Source: Halovenus marina (GTDB taxonomy: Archaea > Halobacteriota > Halobacteria > Halobacteriales > Haloarculaceae). From it: 64,000 nucleotides of DNA. Each line of letters opens with the position of its first letter. Positions within the stretch are counted from its first letter, which is position 1. Positions 1 through 8,412 of the stretch are shown piece by piece. Under the pieces are notes generated by a model. The model was not told the origin of the DNA and ran no database searches. It saw only the letters and a list, made by a program, of their open reading frames with translations. The position numbers and the translations under genes were made by a program. The stretch spans positions 186,001 through 250,000 of the forward strand of contig NZ_JBLKNZ010000001.1 of NCBI RefSeq assembly GCF_051414115.1, given 5' to 3'.

Positions 1-846
1 GGTCGGCAGTTTCTGATCGTCACCGGGCCGAACATGAGCGGGAAGTCGACCTACATGCGCCAGGCCGCGCTCATCACGCTGCTCGCGCAGGTCGGCAGCT
101 TCGTCCCCGCCCAGTCCGCTCGCGTCGGGGTCGTCGACGGTATCTACACCCGCGTCGGCGCGCTCGACGAACTCGCTGGCGGGCGGTCGACGTTCATGGT
201 CGAAATGCAGGAACTCTCGAACATCCTCCACTCGGCCAGCGAGCGGTCGCTTGTCATCCTCGACGAGGTGGGCCGAGGGACCGCCACCTACGACGGCATC
301 TCGATAGCGTGGGCCGCCACCGAGTACCTGCACAACACGGTCCGGGCGAAGACGCTATTTGCGACCCACTACCACGAACTGACCGCGCTCGCCGACCACC
401 TCGACCGCGTCGAGAACGTCCACGTGGCAGTCGCCGGTGAACCAGACTCTCCAGCGGATCCCTCTGCGGACGAGGTGACCTTCCTCCGAACCGTCCGGGA
501 GGGTGCGACAGACCGAAGCTACGGCATCCACGTCGCTGACATGGCTGGCGTGCCAGACCCCGTGGTCGACCGCTCCCGGGACGTGCTCGAACGACTCCGC
601 GAGGAGAAAGCCATCGAGGCCAAAGGCGGGAGCGGCGAACCGGTGCAGGCGGTGTTCAATCTCGGTCAGGGCGAGTTCCAGTCGGGAGTCACAGATGGGG
701 AAAACGACGAGGCGGAAGCCGACTCGCTCGACCCGGAGACCAGCGCAGTACTGGACGAACTTGAGGCCATCGACGTGAACGAAACCCCGCCTGTCGAACT
801 GCTCGCCCGCGTCCAACAGTGGCAGGAACAACTCGACACCAGTTGA
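1..846 (+). CDS. mutS: DNA mismatch repair protein MutS, C-terminal part (5' end outside window)
   Basis: The frame is open from base 1, so only the C-terminal ATPase part of MutS (281 residues) is present. It starts just before the Walker A motif TGPNMSGKST and continues through the MutS signature with Walker B (LVILDEVGRGTATYDG) and the conserved FATHYHEL segment. MutS recognises mispaired bases and uses ATP to recruit downstream repair factors in the cytoplasm. The C-terminal tail is acidic and ends with a short helical segment (VELLARVQQWQEQL), typical of haloarchaeal MutS1. An internal ATG at 34 lies inside the P-loop and is not the start. The family assignment is secure; which haloarchaeal paralogue it is cannot be told from the fragment. 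Confidence 0.96.
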   Translation, partial: GRQFLIVTGPNMSGKSTYMRQAALITLLAQVGSFVPAQSARVGVVDGIYTRVGALDELAGGRSTFMVEMQELSNILHSASERSLVILDEVGRGTATYDGISIAWAATEYLHNTVRAKTLFATHYHELTALADHLDRVENVHVAVAGEPDSPADPSADEVTFLRTVREGATDRSYGIHVADMAGVPDPVVDRSRDVLERLREEKAIEAKGGSGEPVQAVFNLGQGEFQSGVTDGENDEAEADSLDPETSAVLDELEAIDVNETPPVELLARVQQWQEQLDTS

Positions 847-897
847 GTTGCGCTAACCATAATGATTAATAATGTTGAAAACGATTATCGATCCGCG

Positions 898-1032
898 ATG
901 TACGAAATCCAGTGTGAAGCGTGCGGGCAGGTCGACTTTCACCCCTCGCGAGTCGCTGCGGAGTCGCGAGCGGAAGGCCACGTCGACGACACCGGCCACC
1001 GGGTCGATATCGTCGAGATCAAGACGATCTGA
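898..1032 (+). CDS. small CxxC zinc-finger protein (44 aa)
   Basis: A 44-residue protein beginning MYEIQCEACGQVDFHPSRVA. One CxxC pair followed by two spaced histidines (GHVDDTGH) could bind a single zinc ion. Tiny zinc-finger proteins of this build are abundant in haloarchaea; some affect gene expression or biofilm formation, but this one has no known role. An AT-rich element (GATTAATAATG, about 864-874) sits some 25-30 bases before the ATG, which fits a leaderless promoter. It lies 51 bases after mutS on the same strand. Codon use and acidity match the neighbours, so I regard it as real despite its size. Confidence 0.72.
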   Translation: MYEIQCEACGQVDFHPSRVAAESRAEGHVDDTGHRVDIVEIKTI

Positions 1033-1191
1033 GACTGCCACGGAGACCATGATGAACAAACGACCGACGACAACGGCATCTCGAACCGTGGACGACAGAC
1101 CTCTCTCTGTAGCTGTATCTGTACGCTGATATGCTCTTTCGGGTGCGTTCGTTCGCCCACCAGCACTCGCTGAGTCGAGTGCGTTCGCGGA

Positions 1192-1533
1192 CTACCGGTC
1201 TGCGATCCAGTCGAGCAGATCCGCTGCCGGAATGAACCCCTCGGCGCGCCGCGCGACCGGTTCACCGTCGACAACGAGTACGAACAGCGGAACGCTCTGC
1301 ACCTCGAATCGGTCGACGAGTGGCGGGTCGTCGCGCGGGTTGATCGTTGCGACAGCGGCGTCCGTCTCGCGCGCGACGGTGCCCAGAACTGGCTCCATGC
1401 TCTGACAGATGCCACACCCCTCGGTGTAGAACTCGACGAGTGCGACGCTGTGCTCGGCCACGAAGTCGTCGAGTTCCTCCTCGGTCTGGAGGGACACGGG
1501 TCGGTTCGCCTCGGTCAGTGATCCGTCGCTCAT
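1192..1533 (-). CDS. thioredoxin-family protein
   Basis: A 113-residue single thioredoxin domain. The active site reads EFYTEGCGICQSMEPVL, so the redox pair is CGIC rather than the CGPC of classical thioredoxin. The cis-proline motif follows as VQSVPLFVLV, and the C-terminal helix is DLLDWIADR. There is no signal peptide, so it should act in the cytoplasm as a disulphide reductase or thiol carrier. The changed dipeptide between the cysteines will alter the redox potential. The gene stands alone, with an AT-rich promoter-like stretch (TTAATTACG in gene direction) just upstream around 1553-1562. Confidence 0.88.
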   Translation of the reverse strand: MSDGSLTEANRPVSLQTEEELDDFVAEHSVALVEFYTEGCGICQSMEPVLGTVARETDAAVATINPRDDPPLVDRFEVQSVPLFVLVVDGEPVARRAEGFIPAADLLDWIADR

Positions 1534-1605
1534 GCCAGTAGTACGGTCTATACGTAATTAACTCGACCGGTGGCTGTCGCTGGGTTCGGGACTGCTACGA
1601 GGCCT

Positions 1606-2646
1606 TCACTCGGCGAGTGCGTCCCGAGCGCCAGCGACGACGAGCGGCAGTGTGACCGTCGCGTCGCCGTAGACGGAGATGTTCCGCGCGCTCGGTTCGA
1701 GTTTACCCCACGAGCGCGCCTCGTCCAGCGTCGCGCCCGAGAGACCGCCAGTCCGGGGCGGATCCATCGTCAACTGGACGCCGTAGTCGTAGGCGTCGGG
1801 GGCGACGAGCATCGTCTGGAGCACGTAGTTTTTCGGGACGCCGCCGCCGACGACCATCGCGCCCGCTCGCTCGCTCTCGTGGGCCAAGTCGTTGAGCATC
1901 GTCATGTCCGCGAGCGCATCCAGCGAGAAGTCCGAGGTCTGACTGTACACCCACGCCTGAATCCCAAGTACTGAGTCCTGCACTGCAGGACAGAAGATGG
2001 GAACGTCGTGTTCGTAGGCCGTGGCGGCGATGCCCGGCGCTTCGTCGACGTCATCGCGCTCGTTTCTCTTGCTGTTTGCCTTGCCCAACTGTTCGGTAAA
2101 GCGCTGGATCGAGACGGTCCCCTCGTCTGCGAGTTCGGGAAAGACTTCGCTTCTGAGGTGGTTCTCGAAGAGCGCGAAGTGCTCCTGTGGCAGATAGACG
2201 TTGTAGATTCGGTCGACGCCCTCATCGCGGAGCTGTTCGTCGTGTTCGCGCTCGGACCGGTCGGGGACCGACTCGCGGCCGTGGTGGTGCTTGCCCCCGA
2301 TGGCCTCGATGCTGTCGTGGGTGAGGTTCGCCCCTGTCGTCACCAGCACGTCGATGTGGCCATCACGAATGAGATCCGAGACGATCCGACGCATCCCGGC
2401 GGGCACCATCGCCCCGGCGAGTCCGAAGAAGTTCCGCACGTCCTCGCCAGCGAGCATCTCGGCGTAGATGTCGACTGCCTCGTGGATCGTCTGTGCGCCG
2501 ATGCCTGCCTTCGCATACTCCTCGACGAGTTCGGCGACGCTCATCCCGGCGGTGATAGTCGCGTGGCCGACCGGGTCGTGGCTGAACTCCTCGCGCCCCG
2601 CCTCGGAGTCGTTGTCCCCCGAAGGCTCGGTGTGGTCGTCAGTCAT
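1606..2646 (-). CDS. dys: deoxyhypusine synthase
   Basis: A protein of 346 residues from the chosen start. Deoxyhypusine synthase moves the aminobutyl group of spermidine (or, in some haloarchaea, agmatine) to a lysine of translation factor aIF5A. The active-site lysine segment GGGVPKNYVLQ is present, as are conserved segments TTGANLTHD and AWVYSQTSDFSLDALADM. An in-frame ATG ten codons upstream (2676) gives an N-terminal extension MKPAGSEHPR; I prefer 2646 because a TATA-like element lies about 25 bases before it and the acidic N-terminus TDDHTEPSGDN is typical. The length agrees with archaeal homologues. Confidence 0.95.
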   Translation of the reverse strand: MTDDHTEPSGDNDSEAGREEFSHDPVGHATITAGMSVAELVEEYAKAGIGAQTIHEAVDIYAEMLAGEDVRNFFGLAGAMVPAGMRRIVSDLIRDGHIDVLVTTGANLTHDSIEAIGGKHHHGRESVPDRSEREHDEQLRDEGVDRIYNVYLPQEHFALFENHLRSEVFPELADEGTVSIQRFTEQLGKANSKRNERDDVDEAPGIAATAYEHDVPIFCPAVQDSVLGIQAWVYSQTSDFSLDALADMTMLNDLAHESERAGAMVVGGGVPKNYVLQTMLVAPDAYDYGVQLTMDPPRTGGLSGATLDEARSWGKLEPSARNISVYGDATVTLPLVVAGARDALAE

Positions 2647-2725
2647 GCGCGGGTGTTCGCTACCGGCAGGTTTCAACGGTGCGGTTCCGCGATGAGCGCG
2701 AATCCAGCCGATCAGTCAGACGCGC

Positions 2726-3484
2726 TCACAGCCCGGTCGGACAGTCGATGAACGTCGTTTCGAGCCCCCACGAGTCGACGAGTTCCTGCAGCGAGCGAAC
2801 GCCGAAGGTTTCGGTCGCGTAGTGACCGGCGAGCAGGACGTGGATCCCGGCCTCGCGGGCCTCGTGGTACACCTTCTGTTTGCCCTCGCCAGTGACGAAG
2901 GCGTCGACGTCGTGGCGATTTGCCTCTTCGAGCCAGTCGACACCGCTCCCGGTCACGACCGCCACGTCTCGGATCGTCGAGGGGCCGAAATCCAGAACCT
3001 GCGGATCGGCATCGAGTTTGCCTCCAAGCTGGTCCGTGAACTCGTCGATGGTGGTCGACTCGGGGAGGACGCCACGCTGGCCGACGTACTCGGGTCCGAG
3101 TTCGCCAAATGGTGCGCGGTTGTTCAGGTCGAGCGCGTCTGCGACGCCCGCGGCGTTGCCGTGGGTCTGGTGCCCGTCGAGGGGCAGGTGTGCGGCGTAC
3201 AGCGCGATGTCGCTGTCGATGAGCGGCGCGATCCGTCGGTACGCGCTGTCGGTCACGCGGTCGAGTCCGCCCCAGGAGATGCCGTGGTGGGTCACGAGCA
3301 GGTCGGCGTCGGCCGCGGCCGCGCGGTCGATGGTCTCGACGGCGGCGTCCACTGCGAAGGCGACGGTATCTACCTCCTGGGAGGCCGGGCCGACCTGCAG
3401 TCCGTTCTCACTCGCGTCCAGATCCGCGTAGGCGTCGGTGTCGAGTCGCTCGTCGAGTTTGTCACAGAGGGTCTGACACTGCAT
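2726..3484 (-). CDS. Nif3-like dinuclear metal-centre protein
   Basis: A 252-residue member of the NIF3/DUF34 family. The metal-ligand segments are visible: LLVTHHGISW (double histidine), LYAAHLPLDGH, and the C-terminal GHYATE with the preceding VTGEGKQKVYHEA. These proteins carry a two-metal centre and have been linked to GTP cyclohydrolase-like or metal-handling roles, but no reaction is firmly established. The gene is transcribed in the same direction as dys, 79 bases upstream of the chosen dys start, and the two could form a transcription unit. The family call is strong; the function is not known. Confidence 0.9.
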   Translation of the reverse strand: MQCQTLCDKLDERLDTDAYADLDASENGLQVGPASQEVDTVAFAVDAAVETIDRAAAADADLLVTHHGISWGGLDRVTDSAYRRIAPLIDSDIALYAAHLPLDGHQTHGNAAGVADALDLNNRAPFGELGPEYVGQRGVLPESTTIDEFTDQLGGKLDADPQVLDFGPSTIRDVAVVTGSGVDWLEEANRHDVDAFVTGEGKQKVYHEAREAGIHVLLAGHYATETFGVRSLQELVDSWGLETTFIDCPTGL

Positions 3485-3558
3485 ACCGTCGCTTCACCCC
3501 GAGCGCCCGTATGTGTTTCCTCGTGACTCGCGATTACAGCGGAAGACAGTTCACGGGT

Positions 3559-4710
3559 TCACGACGGGCGACGCAGTTGCCCACCCTCCTCGCGCAGCAG
3601 GTCGCGGTCGATCGCCAGATCGATGACTGCGGCACAGTCCGACTCAGCGAGACCGTAGGCGTTGGCCGCGACCGTCTCTATCTCGGCCCGGTCGACCGGG
3701 AACTCCCGATTCTGGAGCAGTCGCATCACCTTGTTGTATTCGAGTGCGGAGATGGTGACACGCGATGCGTCTGATGACTCCTCGTCTGCTGGCTCCGTTT
3801 CGCTTTCCGAACCTGTCGAATCGTGCGCGGCGGTGTCCGAACCAGTAGCTGTCGTCTCATCGGTGCTCTCCGCGCTGTCTCCGGCCGCACCGCCAGCGTC
3901 TGCGGATTCACTGTCGGTGTCTGTCGACGCAACATCCGCCGCTTCGTCTGCAGTATCGCTCGCTCCCGAATCGTCGGCTGCGTCCGCCTCGTTGCTCACG
4001 TTGGATTCATCGACTGCGTCCATGTCGCTACTCGCCCCGGACTCGTCGATGTCGCCCAGCGGGTCGGAGTCGAGTTCTGCGTCGAGTTGTTCGTCGATGT
4101 CGACCGCGCCCGTCGCCAGGTCGTCGGCCTCGCGAACCTCCTGGTCGACTTCGTCGGACGGCTCCGCGTCCGAACTGTCCGTGTCGCCAGACGCATCGGA
4201 GCCCTCGAACTCGTCGGGAACGTCGGGTTCCATCTGCGCCTGCAACTCGCTTTCGCGCTCGTCCTCACTGGCCTTCTCATCGGGTTCTCCGAGCACTTCG
4301 TCGTCCGTCTCGTTGCTTTCGGATACGTCCTCACGCTCCGAGTCAGCACGTTCAGATTCGTCCTCGGTGTCGGAAGCGTCGCCGTCGCGCGTTCCGGAAT
4401 CGGTGGGCGCAGATTCATCGGTTTCCACCGCAGACGAACTCTCCGCCGCAGCTTCGGACTGTTGACTGTCACTCTCGTCCTGTTCGGCAGGGTGATCGGG
4501 ATTCGCGGGTTCCGCGCTGTCGTCCACATCTGTGGCGGCGCCCGTGACACTCGCCACGACGCCCGCAGACGTCGATTCGAGTAGGGTGTCGAGCTTTCGT
4601 CGACAGGTCGGACACAGCGTGACCGTCGGTCCGCTGTCGGGGAGTCGGTAGGTTCCGAGTGGTTCCTCGATTGCAACGCCGCAGAAATAACACGAGGACA
4701 GATGATCCAT
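3559..4710 (-). CDS. zinc-finger protein with very long acidic Ser/Asp linker and C-terminal helical domain
   Basis: A 383-residue protein starting MDHLSSCYFCGV. Residues 1-35 hold a CxxC...CxxC zinc ribbon (CYFC, CPTC). About residues 60-310 are a low-complexity linker dominated by Asp, Glu, Ser, Ala and Thr with no fixed repeat length. The last 70 residues form a compact domain (SALEYNKVMRLLQNREFPVD...DLAIDRDLLREE) that looks winged-helix-like. I chose the ATG at 4710 because the longer reading frame upstream is basic and non-haloarchaeal in composition. The architecture suggests a tethered zinc/nucleic-acid-binding head joined by a disordered acidic spacer. No specific function is recognised. 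Confidence 0.75.
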   Translation of the reverse strand: MDHLSSCYFCGVAIEEPLGTYRLPDSGPTVTLCPTCRRKLDTLLESTSAGVVASVTGAATDVDDSAEPANPDHPAEQDESDSQQSEAAAESSSAVETDESAPTDSGTRDGDASDTEDESERADSEREDVSESNETDDEVLGEPDEKASEDERESELQAQMEPDVPDEFEGSDASGDTDSSDAEPSDEVDQEVREADDLATGAVDIDEQLDAELDSDPLGDIDESGASSDMDAVDESNVSNEADAADDSGASDTADEAADVASTDTDSESADAGGAAGDSAESTDETTATGSDTAAHDSTGSESETEPADEESSDASRVTISALEYNKVMRLLQNREFPVDRAEIETVAANAYGLAESDCAAVIDLAIDRDLLREEGGQLRRPS

Positions 4711-4846
4711 ACTGGAAGGCGCGGCCAAGCGCGTAAAAATCCAGCGCCATGGTGGACCACCTCCAACCCGACTGTTGCTGACGTGTCGAACTAACTGACC
4801 GGAACAGAGAAGATTGAAGGTTGACAGCTTCCGTAGTACGAGGGGG

Positions 4847-5548
4847 ATGAAGCTGTTCTCCTCGCGGGAAGACCGGATACGGGGGGTGCTGGCGATGGTT
4901 CTGCTGCTCGCCATTGTCATCGGGGTCTATCTCTGGGCTCGTCGATACGCGCCATTTCTGTTCGATCCGGAGGAACTGCGCGCCTGGATCGAACAGTTCG
5001 GTCTCTTCGCACCGATGGTGTTTGTCGTCATTCAGGCGCTTCAGGTGATCGTTGCACCGATCCCCGGCCAGGTCGTCGCCCTCATCGCTGGCTATCTGTT
5101 TGGGGCCGCGCTCGGAACCGTCTACAGCGTCGTAGGAGTCCTTCTGGGCAGTGCTATCGCGTTCAGCCTCTCGAAGCGCTACGGTCGGCCGTTCGTCGAG
5201 AGCGTGCTCCACGAGGATGTCATCGCTCGCTTCGACGGGTTCGTCGACAGCGTCGGGATTCCGGGGCTGATCGCCTTCGTGATCATCCCCGGCCTGCCCG
5301 ACGATGCGGTCTGCTTTCTTAGCGGTCTCACGAAGTGGCGTCTGCGGACGTTCCTGCTGGTCATCAGCATCGGCCGCCTGCCAGCGTACGTCCTCACCGT
5401 GTATGCGGGCGGACAGATTGCCGACGGGCAGTTGCTCTCGGGGCTCTTGCTCGTCTGGGTCGTCGTGGTCCTGTCGGTGGTCGGCTACTACAATCAGGAG
5501 GCGATCCGGGAACTCGTCACGCGGCTGGAGCCCAAACTCCCGTTTTGA
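4847..5548 (+). CDS. TVP38/TMEM64 family (DedA-like) membrane protein
   Basis: A 233-residue integral membrane protein with about five or six hydrophobic helices. The family motif region is clear: APIPGQVVALIAGYLFGAALG, followed by GSAIAFSLSKRYGRP and FVIIPGLPDDAVCFLSGLT. TVP38/DedA-related proteins are thought to act in lipid scrambling or membrane homeostasis. A TTG at 4814 gives 11 more residues, but the ATG at 4847, preceded by a GGGGG tract, is the likelier start. It is transcribed divergently from the acidic zinc-finger gene, sharing a 136-base intergenic region with it. Confidence 0.88.
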   Translation: MKLFSSREDRIRGVLAMVLLLAIVIGVYLWARRYAPFLFDPEELRAWIEQFGLFAPMVFVVIQALQVIVAPIPGQVVALIAGYLFGAALGTVYSVVGVLLGSAIAFSLSKRYGRPFVESVLHEDVIARFDGFVDSVGIPGLIAFVIIPGLPDDAVCFLSGLTKWRLRTFLLVISIGRLPAYVLTVYAGGQIADGQLLSGLLLVWVVVVLSVVGYYNQEAIRELVTRLEPKLPF

Positions 5549-5590
5549 GCGCGCGTTCGCTCGACGCCGTTCGCAGACTGTGAGCCACGG

Positions 5591-5610
5591 CTTTCGATTC
5601 GAGTCGAAAG
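5591..5610. promoter_or_regulatory. 7-bp inverted repeat between the TVP38 gene and rpoL
   Basis: CTTTCGA and TCGAAAG flank a 6-base loop, 32 bases before the rpoL start. It could be a transcript hairpin ending the upstream unit or an operator for rpoL. There is no adjacent T-tract, so a simple terminator is not evident. Confidence 0.35.
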
Positions 5611-5641
5611 GTTGAGGTACGCAAGCGGCGGATAGTGGGGT

Positions 5642-5929
5642 ATGGAACTGCGGGTCATCGAAAAGGAGGAGACGATGCTCTCCATCGAGGTCGCTGGCGA
5701 AGATCACACGTTCATGAACGTCCTGAAGGGTGCGCTGCTCGAAACCGACGGCGTGTCGGCCGCCACCTACGACGTCAACCCCGAGCAGTCTGGTGGGCAG
5801 ACCGAACCGATCCTGACCATCAAAACGGAGTCAGACGTTGACGCCCTGGACGCACTCGAGTCGGGCGCACAGCGTGTCATCGACAAGGCTGAGGGCTTTC
5901 AGGACGCCTACGAGACGGCGGCGAGCTAG
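5642..5929 (+). CDS. rpoL: DNA-directed RNA polymerase subunit L (Rpo11)
   Basis: A 95-residue protein beginning MELRVIEKEETMLSIEVAGEDH, followed by TFMNVLKGALLE and a C-terminal helix. This matches the archaeal RpoL/eukaryotic Rpb11 family, which pairs with subunit D to form the assembly platform of RNA polymerase. The length is normal for archaea. The C-terminus ends shortly before a convergent gene on the other strand. Confidence 0.95.
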   Translation: MELRVIEKEETMLSIEVAGEDHTFMNVLKGALLETDGVSAATYDVNPEQSGGQTEPILTIKTESDVDALDALESGAQRVIDKAEGFQDAYETAAS

Positions 5930-5957
5930 TTCGAAAACAGAATCTGCGTGACGAGTT

Positions 5958-6770
5958 TTAACAGAGTATCTGCGTGACGAACACGCGTCCGTTCGGCGCG
6001 ACGTGCGTGTCGATGCCAGTTCGGGAGGCGGTCAGTGAGGCCAGCCGTGGCGACTGAGCGAGTCGTGACTCCGCGAGTGTCCTGCCCGGGTCAGAGCCGA
6101 GCCGTTCCACCCGAAATGCGTTGAGCGTCGGCGTCCGGTCACACCGGTCGGCGAGCAGCCCCGAGATATCCTCCGTCGAAACTGACCCGTCGCCGTACTC
6201 AGCTTTGACCCAGCGCTGATTGTAGTATGTCGCAACGGCGTCGATTCCCGGCACCCGGTCGAGTGGCTGCGATTCCGCGCCGGTCCGTCGGTCGTTCAGC
6301 GTCGCGAGATACGACGATTCGACCGCGGACAGCGAGACATCTCCTGTCGTCGAGGCGTTTCCGGGCACGTTCGAGACGGTGGGGACGCCGCTGTCTCCGA
6401 GGCCAGGCAGGTCGATAACGCCGAACACGCCAAGTGCGAGCACGAGCGCCAGCGCGGCGGCGACACCGAGCGCGAGAAGCTGTTTCTGCCCGAGATACTC
6501 AAGGTAGCCCCCGGTCGAGAGCTCCCTGTCGTCGACGCGAACCTCGCGGCGTTCGAGCGACATCGCCCCGCAGCGAGAACAGGGTGGTGTGTGTTTCGGA
6601 TGCTCGCGGCCACACTCCGTACAGACCCACATCTTCGTCGACTCGTGGCCCTCTGTCCCGAGGTCGGTCTGTCTGACGACCGCCTTCTCGAAGGATCCGT
6701 GGCCACAGTTGTCACACGGTGGGTCGTCGGTCCCGTGGGGCTTTCCACACCACTCACACCGCCACTCCAT
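5958..6770 (-). CDS. double zinc-ribbon membrane protein with extracytoplasmic CAP-like domain
   Basis: A 270-residue protein. Residues 1-65 carry two zinc ribbons (CEWCGKPH...CDNCG and CTECGREH...CSRCG). One transmembrane helix follows (QLLALGVAAALALVLALGVFGVI, about residues 95-115). The remaining roughly 150 residues would be outside the cell. That part (YLATLNDRRTGAESQPLDRV...ATYYNQRW) recalls the SCP/CAP fold, but I give this only moderate weight. The start at 6770 is the first ATG that begins with the zinc ribbon; upstream sequence in the same frame is basic and non-coding in style. Fusion of cytoplasmic zinc ribbons to an outer domain is a recurring haloarchaeal design with no assigned role. 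Confidence 0.75.
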   Translation of the reverse strand: MEWRCEWCGKPHGTDDPPCDNCGHGSFEKAVVRQTDLGTEGHESTKMWVCTECGREHPKHTPPCSRCGAMSLERREVRVDDRELSTGGYLEYLGQKQLLALGVAAALALVLALGVFGVIDLPGLGDSGVPTVSNVPGNASTTGDVSLSAVESSYLATLNDRRTGAESQPLDRVPGIDAVATYYNQRWVKAEYGDGSVSTEDISGLLADRCDRTPTLNAFRVERLGSDPGRTLAESRLAQSPRLASLTASRTGIDTHVAPNGRVFVTQILC

Positions 6771-6855
6771 CGCCCGACGATAGCTGTCTCCGAACGATAA
6801 GAATGTCGCTTCACGCGGTGTGAGGCAGAACGCGTGAAGACGGCTTTCCCGCGGT

Positions 6856-7671
6856 TCACAGCCGAACCGGAACGCCGCGCTCGGCCAGATACTCCTTGGT
6901 CTCTCTGATGGTGTACTCCCCGAAGTGGAATATCGACGCTGCGAGGGCGGCGTCGGCGTCGGCGTCGGTGAATACCTCGTAGGCGTGTTCTGGACTGCCA
7001 CATCCTGAGGAGGCGATGACTGGCGTCGAGACTTCGTCACAGACAGCGCGCATCAGCGGGATGTCGTACCCCTCCTTGGTGCCGTCGGCGTCGATGGAGT
7101 TGATGAACAATTCGCCCGCGCCGCGGCGTTCGGCCTCTCGGGCCCACGTGATCACGTCCACGCCGGTTCCCTCGCGGCCGCCCTTGACCGTACACTCGAA
7201 CCAGCAGGACTCGCCGTCGACGTCGACGTAGTGGTCACCCTCGTCGTCGTAGCGCCGCCGTGCGTCCACGGAGATGACGATACACTGACTGCCGAAGGCG
7301 GCCGCGCCCTCCTCGATGAGTTCCGGCCGGTCGAGCGCGCCGGTGTTTATCGACACCTTGTCGGCCCCAGCACGGAGCGTCTCCTTGATGTCCTCGCGGG
7401 TGCGGATGCCACCGCCGACGGTCAGGGGGATGAAGATCTCGTCTGCGACAGCGCGCACGGTGTCGAGCATCGTCTCCCGCCCCTCCGCGGAGGCGGTGAT
7501 ATCGAGGAAGACGAACTCGTCGGCCCCGGACTCGTTGTACCGCTTTGCCATCTCGACGGGGTCGCCGGTGTACTCCAGGTCCTCGAAGTTGACGCCCGTG
7601 TACACCGCTGCGTTGCCGTCCTCGTCCACGTCGACGTCGATGCAGGGAATGATGCGTTTCGTGAGTACCAT
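6856..7671 (-). CDS. hisF: imidazole glycerol phosphate synthase, cyclase subunit HisF
   Basis: A 271-residue TIM-barrel enzyme. HisF joins ammonia from HisH to PRFAR, giving imidazole glycerol phosphate for histidine synthesis and AICAR for purine synthesis. The N-terminus VLTKRIIPCIDVDVD contains the catalytic aspartate, and the two phosphate-binding halves are recognisable: LTVGGGIRTREDI and VIASSGCGSPEHAYEVF. The second catalytic aspartate lies in INSIDADGTKEGYD. It is complete and of normal length. The partner hisH is not in the window; scattered his genes are usual in haloarchaea. Confidence 0.96.
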   Translation of the reverse strand: MVLTKRIIPCIDVDVDEDGNAAVYTGVNFEDLEYTGDPVEMAKRYNESGADEFVFLDITASAEGRETMLDTVRAVADEIFIPLTVGGGIRTREDIKETLRAGADKVSINTGALDRPELIEEGAAAFGSQCIVISVDARRRYDDEGDHYVDVDGESCWFECTVKGGREGTGVDVITWAREAERRGAGELFINSIDADGTKEGYDIPLMRAVCDEVSTPVIASSGCGSPEHAYEVFTDADADAALAASIFHFGEYTIRETKEYLAERGVPVRL

Positions 7672-7713
7672 ACTGGTTGCTGACTCGATATAGGCCGTAT
7701 GCGCACCTATGAC

Positions 7714-7758
7714 TTTCCATGATGCGTGGGCGTCCGGTTTTCCATGACGCGTGGGTGT
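7714..7758. repeat. imperfect tandem repeat, 2 x 20 bp with 25-bp period
   Basis: The 20-base unit TTTCCATGATGCGTGGGCGT at 7714-7733 recurs at 7739-7758 with two changes. It sits between divergent hisF and the small membrane-protein gene, so a regulator-binding role is possible. Nothing else in this gap is recognised. Confidence 0.5.
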
Positions 7759-7830
7759 GAACGCTGTCTCTCGGTGGCGTCATCACAGTGAGCCGATACA
7801 CCGAAGTGACCGACCGACCAAGCCACGGAC

Positions 7831-8013
7831 ATGGCAGACCACGGATCCGACCGGCCGGAGTACGACCCAGCGGAACCGACGCCGCCAGCGCGCGAACCGC
7901 CGCTTCGCAGCACCGCACCCCAGAGTGACTTCACCCCCAGACAGGTTGGTCTCGGGCTGGTCGTTCTCGTTCTCGGACTCGTGTTGACGTTCGGACTCGG
8001 ATTCGCGCTCTAG
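7831..8013 (+). CDS. small single-helix membrane protein (60 aa)
   Basis: A 60-residue protein with an acidic, proline-rich N-terminal half and one C-terminal membrane helix (VGLGLVVLVLGLVLTFGLGF). Small proteins with this layout are common and conserved in haloarchaea, but their function is unknown. Base composition matches the host chromosome. The product ends in the membrane helix, so the acidic tail probably faces the cytoplasm. Confidence 0.65.
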   Translation: MADHGSDRPEYDPAEPTPPAREPPLRSTAPQSDFTPRQVGLGLVVLVLGLVLTFGLGFAL

Positions 8014-8047
8014 GACTGTGCGGTGTTGTACCGACGATTGCTTTGAC

Positions 8048-8316
8048 CACCAAGAAAGCCCCACCCGCTTCGGCTGGCCGATCAGCCTCTGCAGGTGGGA
8101 CTGAAAGGGGCTGCCAGCTAAACGAAGGCGGGCGTCCGCGGCTTCGCCGCGGGCTCGGGAGAGCTTGCTCTCCCGGTGACGCAAGCACTGACCGAGCGGA
8201 AGCGAGGGAAGCGCGTGGTTCGAGAGAGCGAAGCTCTCTCGTCATCACGAAAGACGCGGAGCGTCTTTCGAACGACAGCGAGACCCCGAGTTTAGCTGGC
8301 GGGGGCTTTCTTGGTG
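8048..8316. repeat. palindrome-rich non-coding element with 15-bp terminal inverted repeats
   Basis: The ends are a perfect 15-bp inverted repeat (CACCAAGAAAGCCCC at 8048-8062; its complement at 8302-8316). A second perfect 11-bp pair lies inside (GCCAGCTAAAC at 8113-8123; complement at 8290-8300). Between them are at least four perfect hairpins with loops such as CTTCG or GCGAAGC (around 8137-8153, 8157-8174, 8221-8241, 8248-8271). No reading frame is convincing. It looks like a MITE or structured repeat of the kind scattered through haloarchaeal genomes; no flanking target duplication was identified with certainty. Confidence 0.6.
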
Positions 8317-8412
8317 TCTACAACCTCGAAAAAACAAACAGCTAACAAAACTCCCGATCCAGTCGACTGCGATGAGAACGTTAAAGACACCCACCGCGTT
8401 ACCAACGAGTGC

